From positions 1 to 64,000 of the forward strand of contig NZ_BAABHS010000026.1 of the NCBI RefSeq assembly GCF_039542225.1: a stretch of 64,000 nt of DNA. Direction: 5' to 3'. Position 1 is the first letter of the stretch. Each line of letters opens with the position of its first letter. The translations under genes and the position numbers were made by a program. Below the pieces are notes generated by a model. The model worked only from the letters and a program-made list of their open reading frames with translations, was not told the DNA's origin and ran no database searches. Origin of the DNA: Yinghuangia aomiensis. GTDB taxonomy: Bacteria; Actinomycetota; Actinomycetes; Streptomycetales; Streptomycetaceae. Of this stretch, positions 1 through 8,308 are shown one piece after another.

Positions 1-77
1 TAGTTGGGGCGAACCTCCGCGACCATGCGCACCGCACGCTCACGAAGCTCAGCAGGGTAGGGGGACGGACGCGCCAT
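1..77 (-). CDS. IS3-family transposase OrfA, 5' end only (runs off window)
   Basis: Read on the minus strand from an ATG at 77-75, the first codons give MARPSPYPAELRERAVRMVA and then EVRPN. This is the N-terminus of an IS3-family OrfA, the helix-turn-helix DNA-binding protein that works with OrfB in transposition. AGAGGA lies about 8 nt before the start. Only 25 codons are visible, so integrity cannot be judged. A TGATGGAGG-like motif about 35 nt upstream of the start (near 103-111) could be the element's end, but no partner repeat is in view. The family call rests on memory of this conserved N-terminus. Confidence 0.65.
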   Translation of the reverse strand, partial: MARPSPYPAELRERAVRMVAEVRPN

Positions 78-235
78 GACTCGATCCTCTCAGGGAATCG
101 AGCCTCCATCAGACCCGGAGCGGTTCACCGTCGGGAGCCGGTCTCCGTCTGACAGGCACACCGCAAGCGGCCCCGTTTCCCTTCGTGTCGTGGGGAGCGG
201 GGCTGCTTCGTGCGTTGCGAGAAAGGATGAGCGCG

Positions 236-811
236 GTGAAGGACGTCGTCGGCGTGTACGAGGTGCGCTTCGGGTGGACGCCGTGGTTGGCGGTGTGCGC
301 CGGGGTGCCTGCGGCGCTGATCGCAGGCGCCTTCTCCCCGACGGTGCCGCTGGGTTTGGCTGTCGGCGTGTGGGTGGTCTGCGGCGCCGTGCTCGCTGTC
401 GTGGCTGTCGGGGCAGGCCGCCGCGCAGTCGCGTTTCGGGCGGACGCTGCCGGGGTGTTCCTCGGCACGGGGCCGTTCGCCCACCGCGGTTCGGGCACGC
501 TGGTGCCGTGGTCCGACGTGGCGGGCCTGGTCCTGTGGGAGTGGGAGCACCGCGGCCGGCATCGGATGCTGGGCGTCGTGACTCCGCAGGGACCGCGGGA
601 CCTGCTCATGCATCGCTCTGCCCGGGTGCGTCAGATCAACCGGGACCTGGCAGGACCGTTGGCGAACGCGAGCATCGGCCTCACCGGCCTCCGCATCGAC
701 ATGCACCGTTTGGCTGCCGCGCTCGCTCACGTTGCCCCGCACGCATCGCTGAACGACACCACCACGCAGCCTCCGACGGTCATCCGGCCCGGCGGCCCCG
801 GCCTCGTGTAG
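236..811 (+). CDS. Two-TM membrane protein with PH-like C-terminal domain, unknown function
   Basis: A protein of about 191 residues with two hydrophobic segments near the N-terminus (around WLAVCAGVPAALIAGAF and LGLAVGVWVVCGAVLAVVAV). A soluble part with alternating hydrophobic pattern follows, resembling the bacterial PH-like domain often found behind two membrane helices in actinobacterial proteins. The start is uncertain. GTG 236 has AAAGGA at 222-227 with good spacing; ATG 227 in the same frame lies too close to that site; GTG 185 would add 17 more residues with no ribosome site. No catalytic motif is visible. It lies between an insertion-sequence end and a broken gene, so the neighbourhood looks accessory. 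Confidence 0.6.
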   Translation: MKDVVGVYEVRFGWTPWLAVCAGVPAALIAGAFSPTVPLGLAVGVWVVCGAVLAVVAVGAGRRAVAFRADAAGVFLGTGPFAHRGSGTLVPWSDVAGLVLWEWEHRGRHRMLGVVTPQGPRDLLMHRSARVRQINRDLAGPLANASIGLTGLRIDMHRLAAALAHVAPHASLNDTTTQPPTVIRPGGPGLV

Positions 812-874
812 GGCCTGCATCGGCGCTGTGTGTCGTGGGGGGTCGATGCTGCTTCGTCTGAGTGAGTCGTTCGT

Positions 875-1836
875 ATGATCACGCCCGTGAAAACCGTGTC
901 CTCGATCCTCGGTCGGTTCGATCTCGCCTACGACTGCGGGTCGTTCCCCGACCTGATGAATGGCTACTACTACCCCGTTGATGTCCGGATGCACCTGTTC
1001 GCCGACACGGATAGGTGGGCGTGGGTTGTCGAGCTGCTGGGATACAACCCGCGCGGCGGCAATCTGATCGACAAGGTGCACTTCTTCGGCAATTGCCTTA
1101 CCCACGGTGACGACGGCTTGGACAATGACGACTCCTGGATCGTGTGGACAACATGGAAGAGGTTGAGGACGAAGGCGACGCGGAGCACTTCCAGGCTGGC
1201 GTACCGATCGTGGTCCGCGGCCGTGCGATCCATGTGAATGCGGCTCAAGGGGCGCCGTTGGAATCAGTGTTCCGCTCCCTGGTGCCAGAGCACCGCGCAC
1301 TGCTTCTGGCCGACACCGACGAGGTCCGTGCCAGGATCCCCGCGGACATCCCGCTGATTCTCAGGCTTGAGGAGTGGCACCAGCCCCCGGACACTTGTGC
1401 CGTGAGCAAGCCCTTGCTGGAACGCGACAGCCTCCTCGAGGAGTTCCTTGCTCCGTTGATGGCCGCGGCCGTCTACGACCCGGACCCCAGTCTCTGCCGC
1501 TGGTTTGGCGAACCTGCGGTCTACGCGTCCGGGCGCCGCCGAGTCATGACCGCGCTGCTCCACTATCTGCGGACGGCACGGACGCGGAGCAAGCGGGCGC
1601 AAAGCGGGCCTGGTACCGCGGCCCGTGACCACCTCCGGTCCGGACGCGAACCGCCCGCAGGCCCGAGCCGGGTCCGCCGGCCACCCCCGCAGGCCGCTCC
1701 GCTACGCCGCCGCCGGTGCCCTGGTCCTGCTGCTCGGTGCGGTGGCGTTCGCGCAGCGGCGCAAGAAGCGGGGGTGAGCGCGGTCACGAATCATCGTGTG
1801 GCCGAGAAGTGCTGTCCAAGTGGCGCTTCTCCCTGA
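875..1836 (+). pseudogene. DUF7003-like protein gene broken by a frameshift near 1144
   Basis: From ATG 875 the first frame reads through features I associate with the DUF7003 family (LAYDCGSFPDL, then WVVELLGYNPRGG, then YFGN-like FFGNCLT, then NDDSWIV). At about 1143-1146 the similarity jumps to another frame, which continues as DNMEEVEDEG, VVRGRAIHV, VPEHRALLLADTDEVRARIP and LRLEEWHQP, the family's next blocks in order. A one-base loss or two-base gain at that point joins them. The tail after about 1560 no longer looks like the family and stays open to 1836. This is either a decayed gene or an assembly error. Codon use is less GC-biased than in the core genes. Function of the family is unknown to me. 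Confidence 0.5.
1625..1777 (+). other. Possible 50-codon ORF with membrane anchor and basic tail
   Basis: A third frame, open from GTG 1625 to TGA 1775-1777, ends with a membrane helix (YAAAGALVLLLGAVAFA) and the basic tail QRRKKRG. This is typical of the C-terminus of a secreted protein held in the membrane. There is no ribosome site at GTG 1625, and it overlaps the end of the broken gene in another frame. It may be the remnant of the 3' end of a larger surface protein. It may also be chance in GC-rich DNA. Confidence 0.3.
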
Positions 1837-1950
1837 TAACTTGCCCTGCCGCCGTGTGTGCAGGCGGTTTTCGGCCCCGCGGCGGGCGGCAGGGGGGGCA
1901 TCGGCCGTGTCGAGACGGCCTGATGGGGTTCGGGTAGGACCGTTCTGCAC

Positions 1951-4740
1951 ATGTTCAAGCACGCCCGTTTCGGCTTGGGATCTCGCGCCGCACGCCTGAG
2001 GATACGTTTCGCTGCGGTGACGGTCCTGGCCACCGCTTTGATCGTTCCGGTCGAGGCGTCGGCCGCGGACCCGAGTGCCCCGACGACACCCACGGCTACT
2101 GTCTCCGCCGCGGACCCGAAGACCGCGCCGACCGGCACCGCATCGACCCCCACCGGCTCCCCGGCAACCCCGCCGCAAACGCCGGGCGTTCAAGCCGCCG
2201 CGGACGCCGCCGACTGCGCGGTCCTCCCGCTCGCCCCCTACGGCCCCGCCGGCGACGCCCACGCCACCGGCTCGCTGACCTACCGTCAGACCGCCTGCTA
2301 CCGCGTCACCGCCCCGGCCGGCGTCCTCGTCGTCGCCAACGACGACACCGCCGTGCAGAAGACCGTGACCACGGCCGACGACCAGGTCGTCTGCGCCAAG
2401 TCCGCGTACGTCTCGTGCGCGCTCCCGGCCGCGGGCACCTACACGCTCGTCCTCGAAGGCAACGCGACCTACGCCGCCGCCTACGACATCGCGGCCCGGT
2501 CGTACGCGACCACTGACGGGTGCCTCCCCGCCGTCGCGACCGGGTTCGATCAGCCGCCGACCACAGGCCGGTTCGCCACCGAAGACCAGGTGGACTGCCG
2601 CCGCCTCGACGCTCCACCGGGCGCGCGGATCCTGGTGGACACGGCGGACAACGACACCACCACCGGCGGCTACCGGATCGTCGGCCCGACCGGCGCGGAC
2701 GCATGTGCCTCCGACGGGTACCCGTACGGGTGCGTGCTGCAAGGCGCCGGCCCCTACCGGATGATCTCCTCCAGCACCTACCACTACGTCGGCCCGTACG
2801 CCCTCCGCATCCGCCGGCTCTCCGACCCCGTCGGCTGCCCGGAGATCGGCCCGCAGGCCTTCGGCACCGGCGCGTCGCAGAGCGCCGTGCCGTGTCGCGT
2901 GCTGCAGGTGCCCGCTCCCGGCCCGTACCGGGTCGGGGCACCGGTGCTGCGCGTGGACGGTTCGACACTGTGCCCTGCCGCGGGTATCTGCGTCTTCGAC
3001 GCTGTGGGCCGCTACACGGCGTTCGTCGAAGGCCACCCGAAGTCGACCACGGTCGCGTTCGTGGACATGAAGTCCACCGCGGGCTGTGTCCCGGCGTCCG
3101 ACCAGGGCGCCGTGGACCCGGTCAACCGGGGCAGCCTCGCGCCGGGCGCGCAGGCCTGTCTGCAACTGCCGTCGCCGACGGGCGCCACGCTGCTCGTGGC
3201 GAAGCCGGTGCTCAAGCTCGTCGACGCGGCACTTGCCGACTCGTTCGAGGTCCTGAACGCCGACGGGGCCGCCGCATGTGACGGCCCGTTGACCAACTGC
3301 CGCCTGACCGGGCCCGCGCCGTACCGTCTCCTGGTCTCGGGCACCGTCGCCCCCTACGCCGTGTCGGTGTTCCGGCTCGACCAGCCCGTCGGCTGCCCGG
3401 AATTGGGCCAGGACGGCTTCGGCACCGACATCGGGGCGAGCGCGCGGTTCGACGCGAGCCACCCCCTTCGCTGCTTCACCGTTCCGGCGAACGCCCATGC
3501 CGCGGAAGAGCTGTTCCAGTTCGCGGAGGTACAAGGCAGCACGCTCGACCGCGGCGTCCTTTCGGTCGTCGGCGGCTGCACGACGGGCGAGACCCGTTCC
3601 GGCGCCGTGTCCTGCAAACTGGCGGCCGGCACCGCGACGGTGATCGTGCGCGGCCCGGCTTCGGACGCGGAGTTCCACGTGGTGCGCCGCGACGTGACCG
3701 CTGCGGCCGCCGGGTGCGTGCCGACGGGGACCATGGTGGGCGGCAAACCGACCGCGCTGACGTTCGGTTCCGCAACCGCCGCGGCGTGCGTCCGGGTCAC
3801 CGGCGCCTCGACCGACGAGTTCCGCGCCGCCGTTCCGTCCGGATCGGGAGTAACGGCCGCGGTGTTCGGGGCGCCGGGTGCCCCAGGCTCGATGACCGGT
3901 TCGGGCTGCGCCTTCCCGTGCGCCTTCGGCGGTGCTTCCGACTACCGCGTGGTCACCGTGCCGACGGTGGGCACCGCGCTGCCGGCCGGCCCGGTGCGCC
4001 TGAGCGTCTGGCGGACGGCGACCGCGGCAGGTCCGCCGCCCGAGTGCCAGAAGATCGTGTCGCAGCACGGGTTCACCCTGACCGGGACGGTCGGCCCCGA
4101 CCACCCGGCCGACTGCGTCGTGGTGCCCGTCAAGGCGCAGGACTCCTTCGACCTGACGTCGGTCGACACCGGAACCGGGCAGTCGCGGCCATGGCCGACC
4201 CTCCTGCTCCGGGGCGACGCGAAGAACGCCTGCACGGGCTCCGGCGACCAGATCTTCCGCTGCCGCATCGACGGCACGCCCGCCCAGGGCTATGCACTGC
4301 TGATCGTGGAAGGCACGAACGATGCAGCGGTGCCGTACCGGGTCGAGGCCGTGTGCCGCGTCACCCAATGCGGCAGCGACGTCCTCAAACTGACCGCCGT
4401 GTCCCCCAACACCGCGCCCCGCAACTCCACCGCCACCCTCACCCTCACCGGAACGGTGCTCCAGCGCACCGACACCGTCCGCCTCACCCGCACGGGCCAG
4501 GCCGACCTTCCGGTCACCGTCACCGGGGCCGCCTTGGACGGGACTTCGTCGACCGGCACGGTGAACTTGACCGGGGCGGCGTTCGGTTCCTGGAACGTGG
4601 TGGTGAAGTCGGCCGACGGCACCGAGCGTGTGCTGGCCGATGCCTTCACCGTGGTGGCCACGTCCCACGACCGGCTGACGCCCCAGGACGGCTCCAAGTG
4701 GGATGGCACCAAGGGCCGTACGCCCATCAAGCCCGCCTGA
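1951..4740 (+). CDS. Large secreted cysteine-rich repeat protein with C-terminal TIG-like domain
   Basis: A 929-residue protein with a Sec signal peptide (basic N-terminus, hydrophobic stretch AAVTVLATALIVPV, cleavage near ASA-AD). A Pro/Thr/Ala-rich linker follows to about residue 85. Then come about seven divergent repeats of roughly 80-110 residues, opening at the Cys near residues 89, 190, 296, 378, 481, 588 and 699. Units often open GCPELG.DGFG or GC.P and close with an aromatic strand such as APYRLLV or GPYALRI; most contain about four Cys, suggesting two disulfides each. From about residue 810 there is an immunoglobulin-like TIG/IPT-type domain (VSPNTAPRNSTATLTLTG). No LPXTG motif or C-terminal anchor is present, so it is probably released or wall-associated. 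A cell-surface or extracellular binding role is inference. GTAGGA lies about 11 nt before the ATG. Confidence 0.8.
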   Translation: MFKHARFGLGSRAARLRIRFAAVTVLATALIVPVEASAADPSAPTTPTATVSAADPKTAPTGTASTPTGSPATPPQTPGVQAAADAADCAVLPLAPYGPAGDAHATGSLTYRQTACYRVTAPAGVLVVANDDTAVQKTVTTADDQVVCAKSAYVSCALPAAGTYTLVLEGNATYAAAYDIAARSYATTDGCLPAVATGFDQPPTTGRFATEDQVDCRRLDAPPGARILVDTADNDTTTGGYRIVGPTGADACASDGYPYGCVLQGAGPYRMISSSTYHYVGPYALRIRRLSDPVGCPEIGPQAFGTGASQSAVPCRVLQVPAPGPYRVGAPVLRVDGSTLCPAAGICVFDAVGRYTAFVEGHPKSTTVAFVDMKSTAGCVPASDQGAVDPVNRGSLAPGAQACLQLPSPTGATLLVAKPVLKLVDAALADSFEVLNADGAAACDGPLTNCRLTGPAPYRLLVSGTVAPYAVSVFRLDQPVGCPELGQDGFGTDIGASARFDASHPLRCFTVPANAHAAEELFQFAEVQGSTLDRGVLSVVGGCTTGETRSGAVSCKLAAGTATVIVRGPASDAEFHVVRRDVTAAAAGCVPTGTMVGGKPTALTFGSATAAACVRVTGASTDEFRAAVPSGSGVTAAVFGAPGAPGSMTGSGCAFPCAFGGASDYRVVTVPTVGTALPAGPVRLSVWRTATAAGPPPECQKIVSQHGFTLTGTVGPDHPADCVVVPVKAQDSFDLTSVDTGTGQSRPWPTLLLRGDAKNACTGSGDQIFRCRIDGTPAQGYALLIVEGTNDAAVPYRVEAVCRVTQCGSDVLKLTAVSPNTAPRNSTATLTLTGTVLQRTDTVRLTRTGQADLPVTVTGAALDGTSSTGTVNLTGAAFGSWNVVVKSADGTERVLADAFTVVATSHDRLTPQDGSKWDGTKGRTPIKPA

Positions 4741-4796
4741 CGGACACGCACGCGGACACACACGCGGACACACCGTCCGCTCCATAGTCGGACCAC

Positions 4797-4827
4797 GACG
4801 GCCGCCCGGGCCGACCGGGCGGCCGTC
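4797..4827 (+). terminator. Hairpin terminator after the secreted repeat protein
   Basis: Arms GACGGCCGCCCGG (4797-4809) and its exact complement (4815-4827) enclose a 5-nt loop. No T-tract follows, which is usual for actinomycete terminators. Confidence 0.7.
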
Positions 4828-4836
4828 TGTGCTGTG

Positions 4837-4878
4837 CCCGCGGCCCGCGGCCCGCGGCCCGCGGCCCGCGGCCCGCCG
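4837..4878. repeat. Tandem 7-bp repeat (CCCGCGG)n
   Basis: Five perfect CCCGCGG units at 4837, 4844, 4851, 4858 and 4865 are followed by CCCGCCG. It is non-coding and likely prone to slippage. Confidence 0.9.
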
Positions 4879-5114
4879 CGCGCACGTGCGGCACCTCCCG
4901 GCAGCGCACGGCGTGTACCAGCGCCTCCGGGCCCGCGGGTGCCCCCGGCGATCTCGCTCGGGAATCGGCCCGTGCGGGCTTCGCGGACTGGCCGTTCCGT
5001 GACCTCCGGAGCCGCGTTCCCTACCGTGACCGAGCGGAATCGTTTCGTCGGACCGGTCGTGCGTTCGGCGTCCGCGACGCAGTCCGGCCGTTCCGGAGGG
5101 GCGGCCCTGGTGAA

Positions 5115-5660
5115 ATGGAGCGCGTACGGCGTATGGAGATCCTGCAAGCCGGCGAAGAGCATCTGACGGACATCGCGGCGCTGGCGAAGTCGCGCAGCCT
5201 GGACGAGCTCGACGAGGCGGTCGCACGTCGCGAGGGCTTCCTGGTCTCCGCCTATGACGAAACGGTCTACCGTGCCCGGCTGTCCGCGCACGAGTACTTC
5301 CAGGTGGCGGTGGAAGACGGCAACGTCGTCGGTTTCGTCCTGGCATACGCCAACCGCCACTTCGGCGCGGACGAATGGCTCAACCGGCACGTCGCCGACG
5401 AACTCGGCGGCATCCTGGTCGTCAAGCAGGTGTGCGTGTCGCGCGAGGCCGCCGGCAACGGCGTCGGATCGCTGCTCTACCGCCATGTCCTCGACCGGTG
5501 GACGACGACTCCGGTGGTCGCCGCGGTGGTCGCCGAGCCGCGCAACGAGGCCTCCAACGCGTTCCACGGCAAGCACGGCTTCGGCGTCATGTTCACCCTC
5601 AGGCCGCCCGACGGGCGCCTCCGCAACGTGTGGGTCCGGCCCGGGCAGACCGGCCCCTGA
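5115..5660 (+). CDS. GNAT-family N-acetyltransferase
   Basis: A 181-residue acyltransferase fold. Residues about 5-45 form the N-terminal strand-helix part (MEILQAGEEHLTDIAALAK). A beta-4 strand reads GGILVVKQVCVSREAAGNGVG, the acetyl-CoA pyrophosphate loop (V-x-x-x-A-x-G-x-G-V-G). Towards the end is EPRNEASNAFHGKHGFG, typical of GNAT C-termini. The expected reaction is acetyl transfer from acetyl-CoA to an amine; the substrate is unknown. The start is either ATG 5115 or ATG 5133; both have weak, distant ribosome sites. It is convergent with the next gene across a shared hairpin. Confidence 0.85.
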   Translation: MERVRRMEILQAGEEHLTDIAALAKSRSLDELDEAVARREGFLVSAYDETVYRARLSAHEYFQVAVEDGNVVGFVLAYANRHFGADEWLNRHVADELGGILVVKQVCVSREAAGNGVGSLLYRHVLDRWTTTPVVAAVVAEPRNEASNAFHGKHGFGVMFTLRPPDGRLRNVWVRPGQTGP

Positions 5661-5705
5661 GCCCCCGTCGGCCGACTCGGCGCACACCGGGACTTCGGCA
5701 CAGAC

Positions 5706-5740
5706 GAAGGCCACCGCCGGTATCCCCGGCGGCGGCCTTC
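5706..5740. terminator. Bidirectional hairpin between convergent genes
   Basis: Left arm GAAGGCCACCGCCGG (5706-5720) pairs with 5726-5740, 15 bp with one A-C mismatch and a 5-nt loop. It lies between the converging acetyltransferase and proline-rich membrane protein genes and can serve both. Confidence 0.7.
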
Positions 5741-5814
5741 GTTCGTCGACGGGCACTCGTCAACTGGTACTCGTCGGCTCGAATCCGTCCGCTCGTACTC
5801 GTCGGCCGAAGCGG

Positions 5815-7050
5815 TCAGGCAGTCCTCCGCCGCGTCCGCAGCACCGCGCCCGCGATGCCCGCGCCCGCCAGCGCGACGACCCCGCCGATCAGGACGATCC
5901 ACGAGTAGCCGACCAGGGTTTCGGTGAACACGTCGTACACCGCCCCCGTCGCGTCGGTGCCCAGTTCCTTCGTGGCGGCCTCGTCGACCACCGGCGACCG
6001 CGCGAGGTTGGCCGCCACCAGCAGGACGCCGGACGCGACCACCACCCCCATCGCGGTGAGCGCCAGCGCCCGCAGCCGCCGCACGGCGACCAGGAGGCCC
6101 ACCGCGCACAGCGCCGCGGCCAGGCCCGGGATCATCCAGCCCGCGTCGTCGATGCCCTTGAGGGTGTCCTGCGCCTGGCCCGAGTGCGGGATGTCGGCCA
6201 GCCGCACCGGGATGTCCGAGGGCAGCCGGCTCCGGTCGACGCGCACGCCCTGCCGGGTCAGCTCGGCGATGAGCGGCTCCAGCGGCGTCTCCACGTGCAC
6301 CGTCAGCTCGGTGCCGTTCTTCCGGTCGGGGTCCGTCGTGGTGACGGCCGTGTCCTTGCCCAGCAGCGAGTCCACCACGATGCTGTGCGCCTGCCGGACG
6401 CCCTCGCGCCACACCCGGTGGAACTCGTCGGTGTCCATCACCTTGTCCACCGACGCCAGTACCTGGTTCTTGGCGGTCGGGATGCCGGCCCGGTCGACGA
6501 TCTCGTTGGTGATCCTGGACGCTATTTCGTCGCGGATGGCCCGCTTCTCGATCAGCTGCGTCGCGTTGTCGGTGAACCCGTCGTCCGAGATGACGTCGTT
6601 CTTCAGCCACGCCGCGGTGATCGCCGGGATGGTCAGCAGCACCGTCAGCAGCAGGCACAGGAAGGCGACGACGCCGCGCACCACCGCGTACTGCGGCCGC
6701 CCGGTCGGAGGACGGCCGGGCGCGGCGGGCCCGGGCACCGCGCCGGGCAGCGTCGACCCCGGCGGCAGCGACCCGGGCGGGACCGAGCCCGGGGGCGGGG
6801 AACCCGGCGGCACGGACGCCGGCGGTACGGCCCCCGCGGGCGCGGCATGCGGCGTGGCGGGCCCGTTGCCCGGCCGTCCGACGTCGAAGGGACCCGGCGC
6901 CGGCTGGTAGGCGCCGGGCGCGGGCGGGTACGCGGCCGGAGGCGCCTGCGGCCCCGGCGGCGCCGGGGGATAGCCCCCCGGGTGCGGGTATCCGGGAGGG
7001 CCGGGGGGAATGCCGCCTTCGCCCTGCTGGTACCCGGGACCGGGATGCAT
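5815..7050 (-). CDS. Proline-rich multi-pass membrane protein, unknown function
   Basis: A 411-residue protein. Residues 1-130 are a disordered, Pro/Gly/Ala-rich cytoplasmic tail (repeats of GYPPAPPG type, then VPPGSxPPGS repeats). A first membrane helix follows (VVAFLCLLLTVLLTIPAITAAWL), then a soluble stretch of about 160 residues probably outside the membrane, then three C-terminal helices ending in the basic RTRRRTA. GGAGG lies 8 nt before the ATG. It is divergent from mqnA with a 230-bp gap. Proteins of this shape are common in Streptomyces with no assigned role, and I cannot name a function. Confidence 0.75.
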   Translation of the reverse strand: MHPGPGYQQGEGGIPPGPPGYPHPGGYPPAPPGPQAPPAAYPPAPGAYQPAPGPFDVGRPGNGPATPHAAPAGAVPPASVPPGSPPPGSVPPGSLPPGSTLPGAVPGPAAPGRPPTGRPQYAVVRGVVAFLCLLLTVLLTIPAITAAWLKNDVISDDGFTDNATQLIEKRAIRDEIASRITNEIVDRAGIPTAKNQVLASVDKVMDTDEFHRVWREGVRQAHSIVVDSLLGKDTAVTTTDPDRKNGTELTVHVETPLEPLIAELTRQGVRVDRSRLPSDIPVRLADIPHSGQAQDTLKGIDDAGWMIPGLAAALCAVGLLVAVRRLRALALTAMGVVVASGVLLVAANLARSPVVDEAATKELGTDATGAVYDVFTETLVGYSWIVLIGGVVALAGAGIAGAVLRTRRRTA

Positions 7051-7272
7051 GTTGGGGCCTCCGTAAATCAGGGGTCACACGGTCCGGGAAGCCACGCGTC
7101 CGCGCCCGGCACGCCGTCCGACCGGCCGGCCCGGCCTTCCGGCCGCGGGCACCCCGGCACCGAGAATGCCAGCTCGGCGGCCCTGTGTGGGACCGGCGCG
7201 GCGAGGTTGTGGCGAGTCGGTGACACTCGTGCGGGGGACCCGCCCCGCGCGACCGGCCCCGGGAGCCGGGCA

Positions 7273-7278
7273 TAGTCT
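7273..7278 (+). promoter_or_regulatory. -10 box of mqnA, leaderless arrangement
   Basis: TAGTCT begins exactly 12 nt before GTG 7285, which places the predicted transcript start at the start codon. There is no ribosome site. No -35 box is recognisable. Confidence 0.55.
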
Positions 7279-7284
7279 CAAGTG

Positions 7285-8229
7285 GTGGACACCAAGGACA
7301 CGGCGCCCCGCGACCCGGACCGCGCCGACGAGCACGCCCCCGCCACCTCCGCCGACGGCGGCGCCGCCGCCCGCAACGGCAACGGATCGCAGCCGCGCCG
7401 ACCGCGCGTCGGCCACATCCAGTTCCTCAACTGCCTTCCGCTCTACTGGGCGATGGCGCGCACCGGCGCCCTCCTCGACATGGAGCTGACGAAGGACACG
7501 CCCGACAACCTCAACGACGCGCTGGTCCGCGGCGACCTCGACGTCGGCCCGATCAGCCTCGTCGAGTTCCTGCGGCACGCCGACGACCTCGTGGTGCTGC
7601 CGGACATCGCGGTCGGCAGCGACGGCCCGGTCATGTCGGTGGTCATGGTCAGCCAGGTCCCCGCGGAGCAGCTCGACGGCGCGAAAGTGGCGCTCGGTTC
7701 GACGTCGCGGACGTCCGTCCGGCTCGCCCGGCTGCTCCTCGAAGAGCGCTTCGGCGTGCGGCCCGAGTTCTACACGTGCCCGCCGGATCTGGCGCTGATG
7801 ATGCAGGAAGCCGACGCGGGCGTGCTGATCGGCGACGCCGCGCTGCGCGCCTCGCTGCACGACGCGCCGCGGCTCGGCCTGCACGTGATCGACCTGGGAC
7901 AGGCTTGGAAGGAGTGGACCGGGCTGCCGTTCGTCTTCGCGGTGTGGGCGGCGCGGCGCGACTTCCTGGCGGCGCATCCGGAGCGGGTGCGCGAGGTGCA
8001 CCGGGCGTTCCTGGAGTCGCGCGACCTGTCGATGGCCGAGGTGACGAAGGTCGCCGAGCAGGCGGCGCGCTGGGAGGCGTTCGACGCGTCCACGCTGGAG
8101 CGCTACTTCGCCGAGGCCCTGGACTTCTCGCTGGGCGAGCGGCAGCTGACCGGGATCGCCGAGTTCGCCCGGCGGACCGCGCACGACACCGGGTATGCCG
8201 CGGACGTGCGGGTCGAACTGCTGGCCTAG
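7285..8229 (+). CDS. mqnA: Chorismate dehydratase MqnA (futalosine menaquinone pathway)
   Basis: Catalyses dehydration of chorismate to 3-enolpyruvylbenzoate, the first committed step of the futalosine route to menaquinone. The 314-residue protein has the periplasmic-binding-protein-like fold of the MqnA/MqnD family. Visible motifs are GHIQFLNCLPLYW near residues 45-57, the D-x-G-P-I-S-L-VEFL block, LGSTSRTSVRLARLLLEE, and the second-lobe block DAGVLIGDAAL. The first 40 residues are a disordered extension. MqnA rather than MqnD is chosen from the N-terminal motif and the nearby mqnC. GTG 7285 is preferred over GTG 7282 because of the -10 spacing. Confidence 0.9.
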   Translation: MDTKDTAPRDPDRADEHAPATSADGGAAARNGNGSQPRRPRVGHIQFLNCLPLYWAMARTGALLDMELTKDTPDNLNDALVRGDLDVGPISLVEFLRHADDLVVLPDIAVGSDGPVMSVVMVSQVPAEQLDGAKVALGSTSRTSVRLARLLLEERFGVRPEFYTCPPDLALMMQEADAGVLIGDAALRASLHDAPRLGLHVIDLGQAWKEWTGLPFVFAVWAARRDFLAAHPERVREVHRAFLESRDLSMAEVTKVAEQAARWEAFDASTLERYFAEALDFSLGERQLTGIAEFARRTAHDTGYAADVRVELLA

Positions 8230-8308
8230 GCCGGCCTGGCCCGCACTGCCGTCCCGCATCGTGGAAACCACTTGTCCGCATGATGAACACCGGAGCAGAG
8301 TGGCATCC

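Larger units (their letters stand above)
4741..5114. other. Intergenic region (374 bp) with hairpin and 7-bp tandem repeats
   Basis: Directly after the secreted-protein stop is a short imperfect repeat (ACACGCACGCGGACAC-like, 4743-4772). A 13-bp perfect hairpin follows at 4797-4827, then five perfect copies of CCCGCGG (4837-4871) with a sixth degenerate copy. GGAGGGG at 5095-5101 is the likely distal ribosome site of the next gene. I see no convincing gene on either strand. The long minus-strand open frame crossing here mirrors the secreted-protein gene. Confidence 0.6.

Noticed and set aside
1..77. Frameshift in the transposase start at the G-run (62-66)
   Set aside because: Careful recount gives five Gs, and the frame reads MARPSPYPAEL without interruption.
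76..861. Plus-strand open frame from ATG 76
   Set aside because: Arg-rich translation without motifs. It overlaps the transposase start and the membrane-protein gene in another frame.
4837..4878. CRISPR-like array
   Set aside because: Units are 7 bp with no spacers.
1702..5346. Very long minus-strand open frame opposite the secreted repeat protein
   Set aside because: It is a GC-skew shadow: low-complexity Arg/Gly-rich translation, no motifs, and it crosses a terminator and repeat array.
5477..7273. Long minus-strand frame overlapping the proline-rich membrane protein
   Set aside because: Frame-shifted shadow; the 5815-7050 frame has membrane helices, an ATG with GGAGG and sensible composition.
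7282..7284. GTG 7282 as the mqnA start
   Set aside because: GTG 7285 fits the -10 spacing seen at other leaderless genes; the one-codon difference has no other support.
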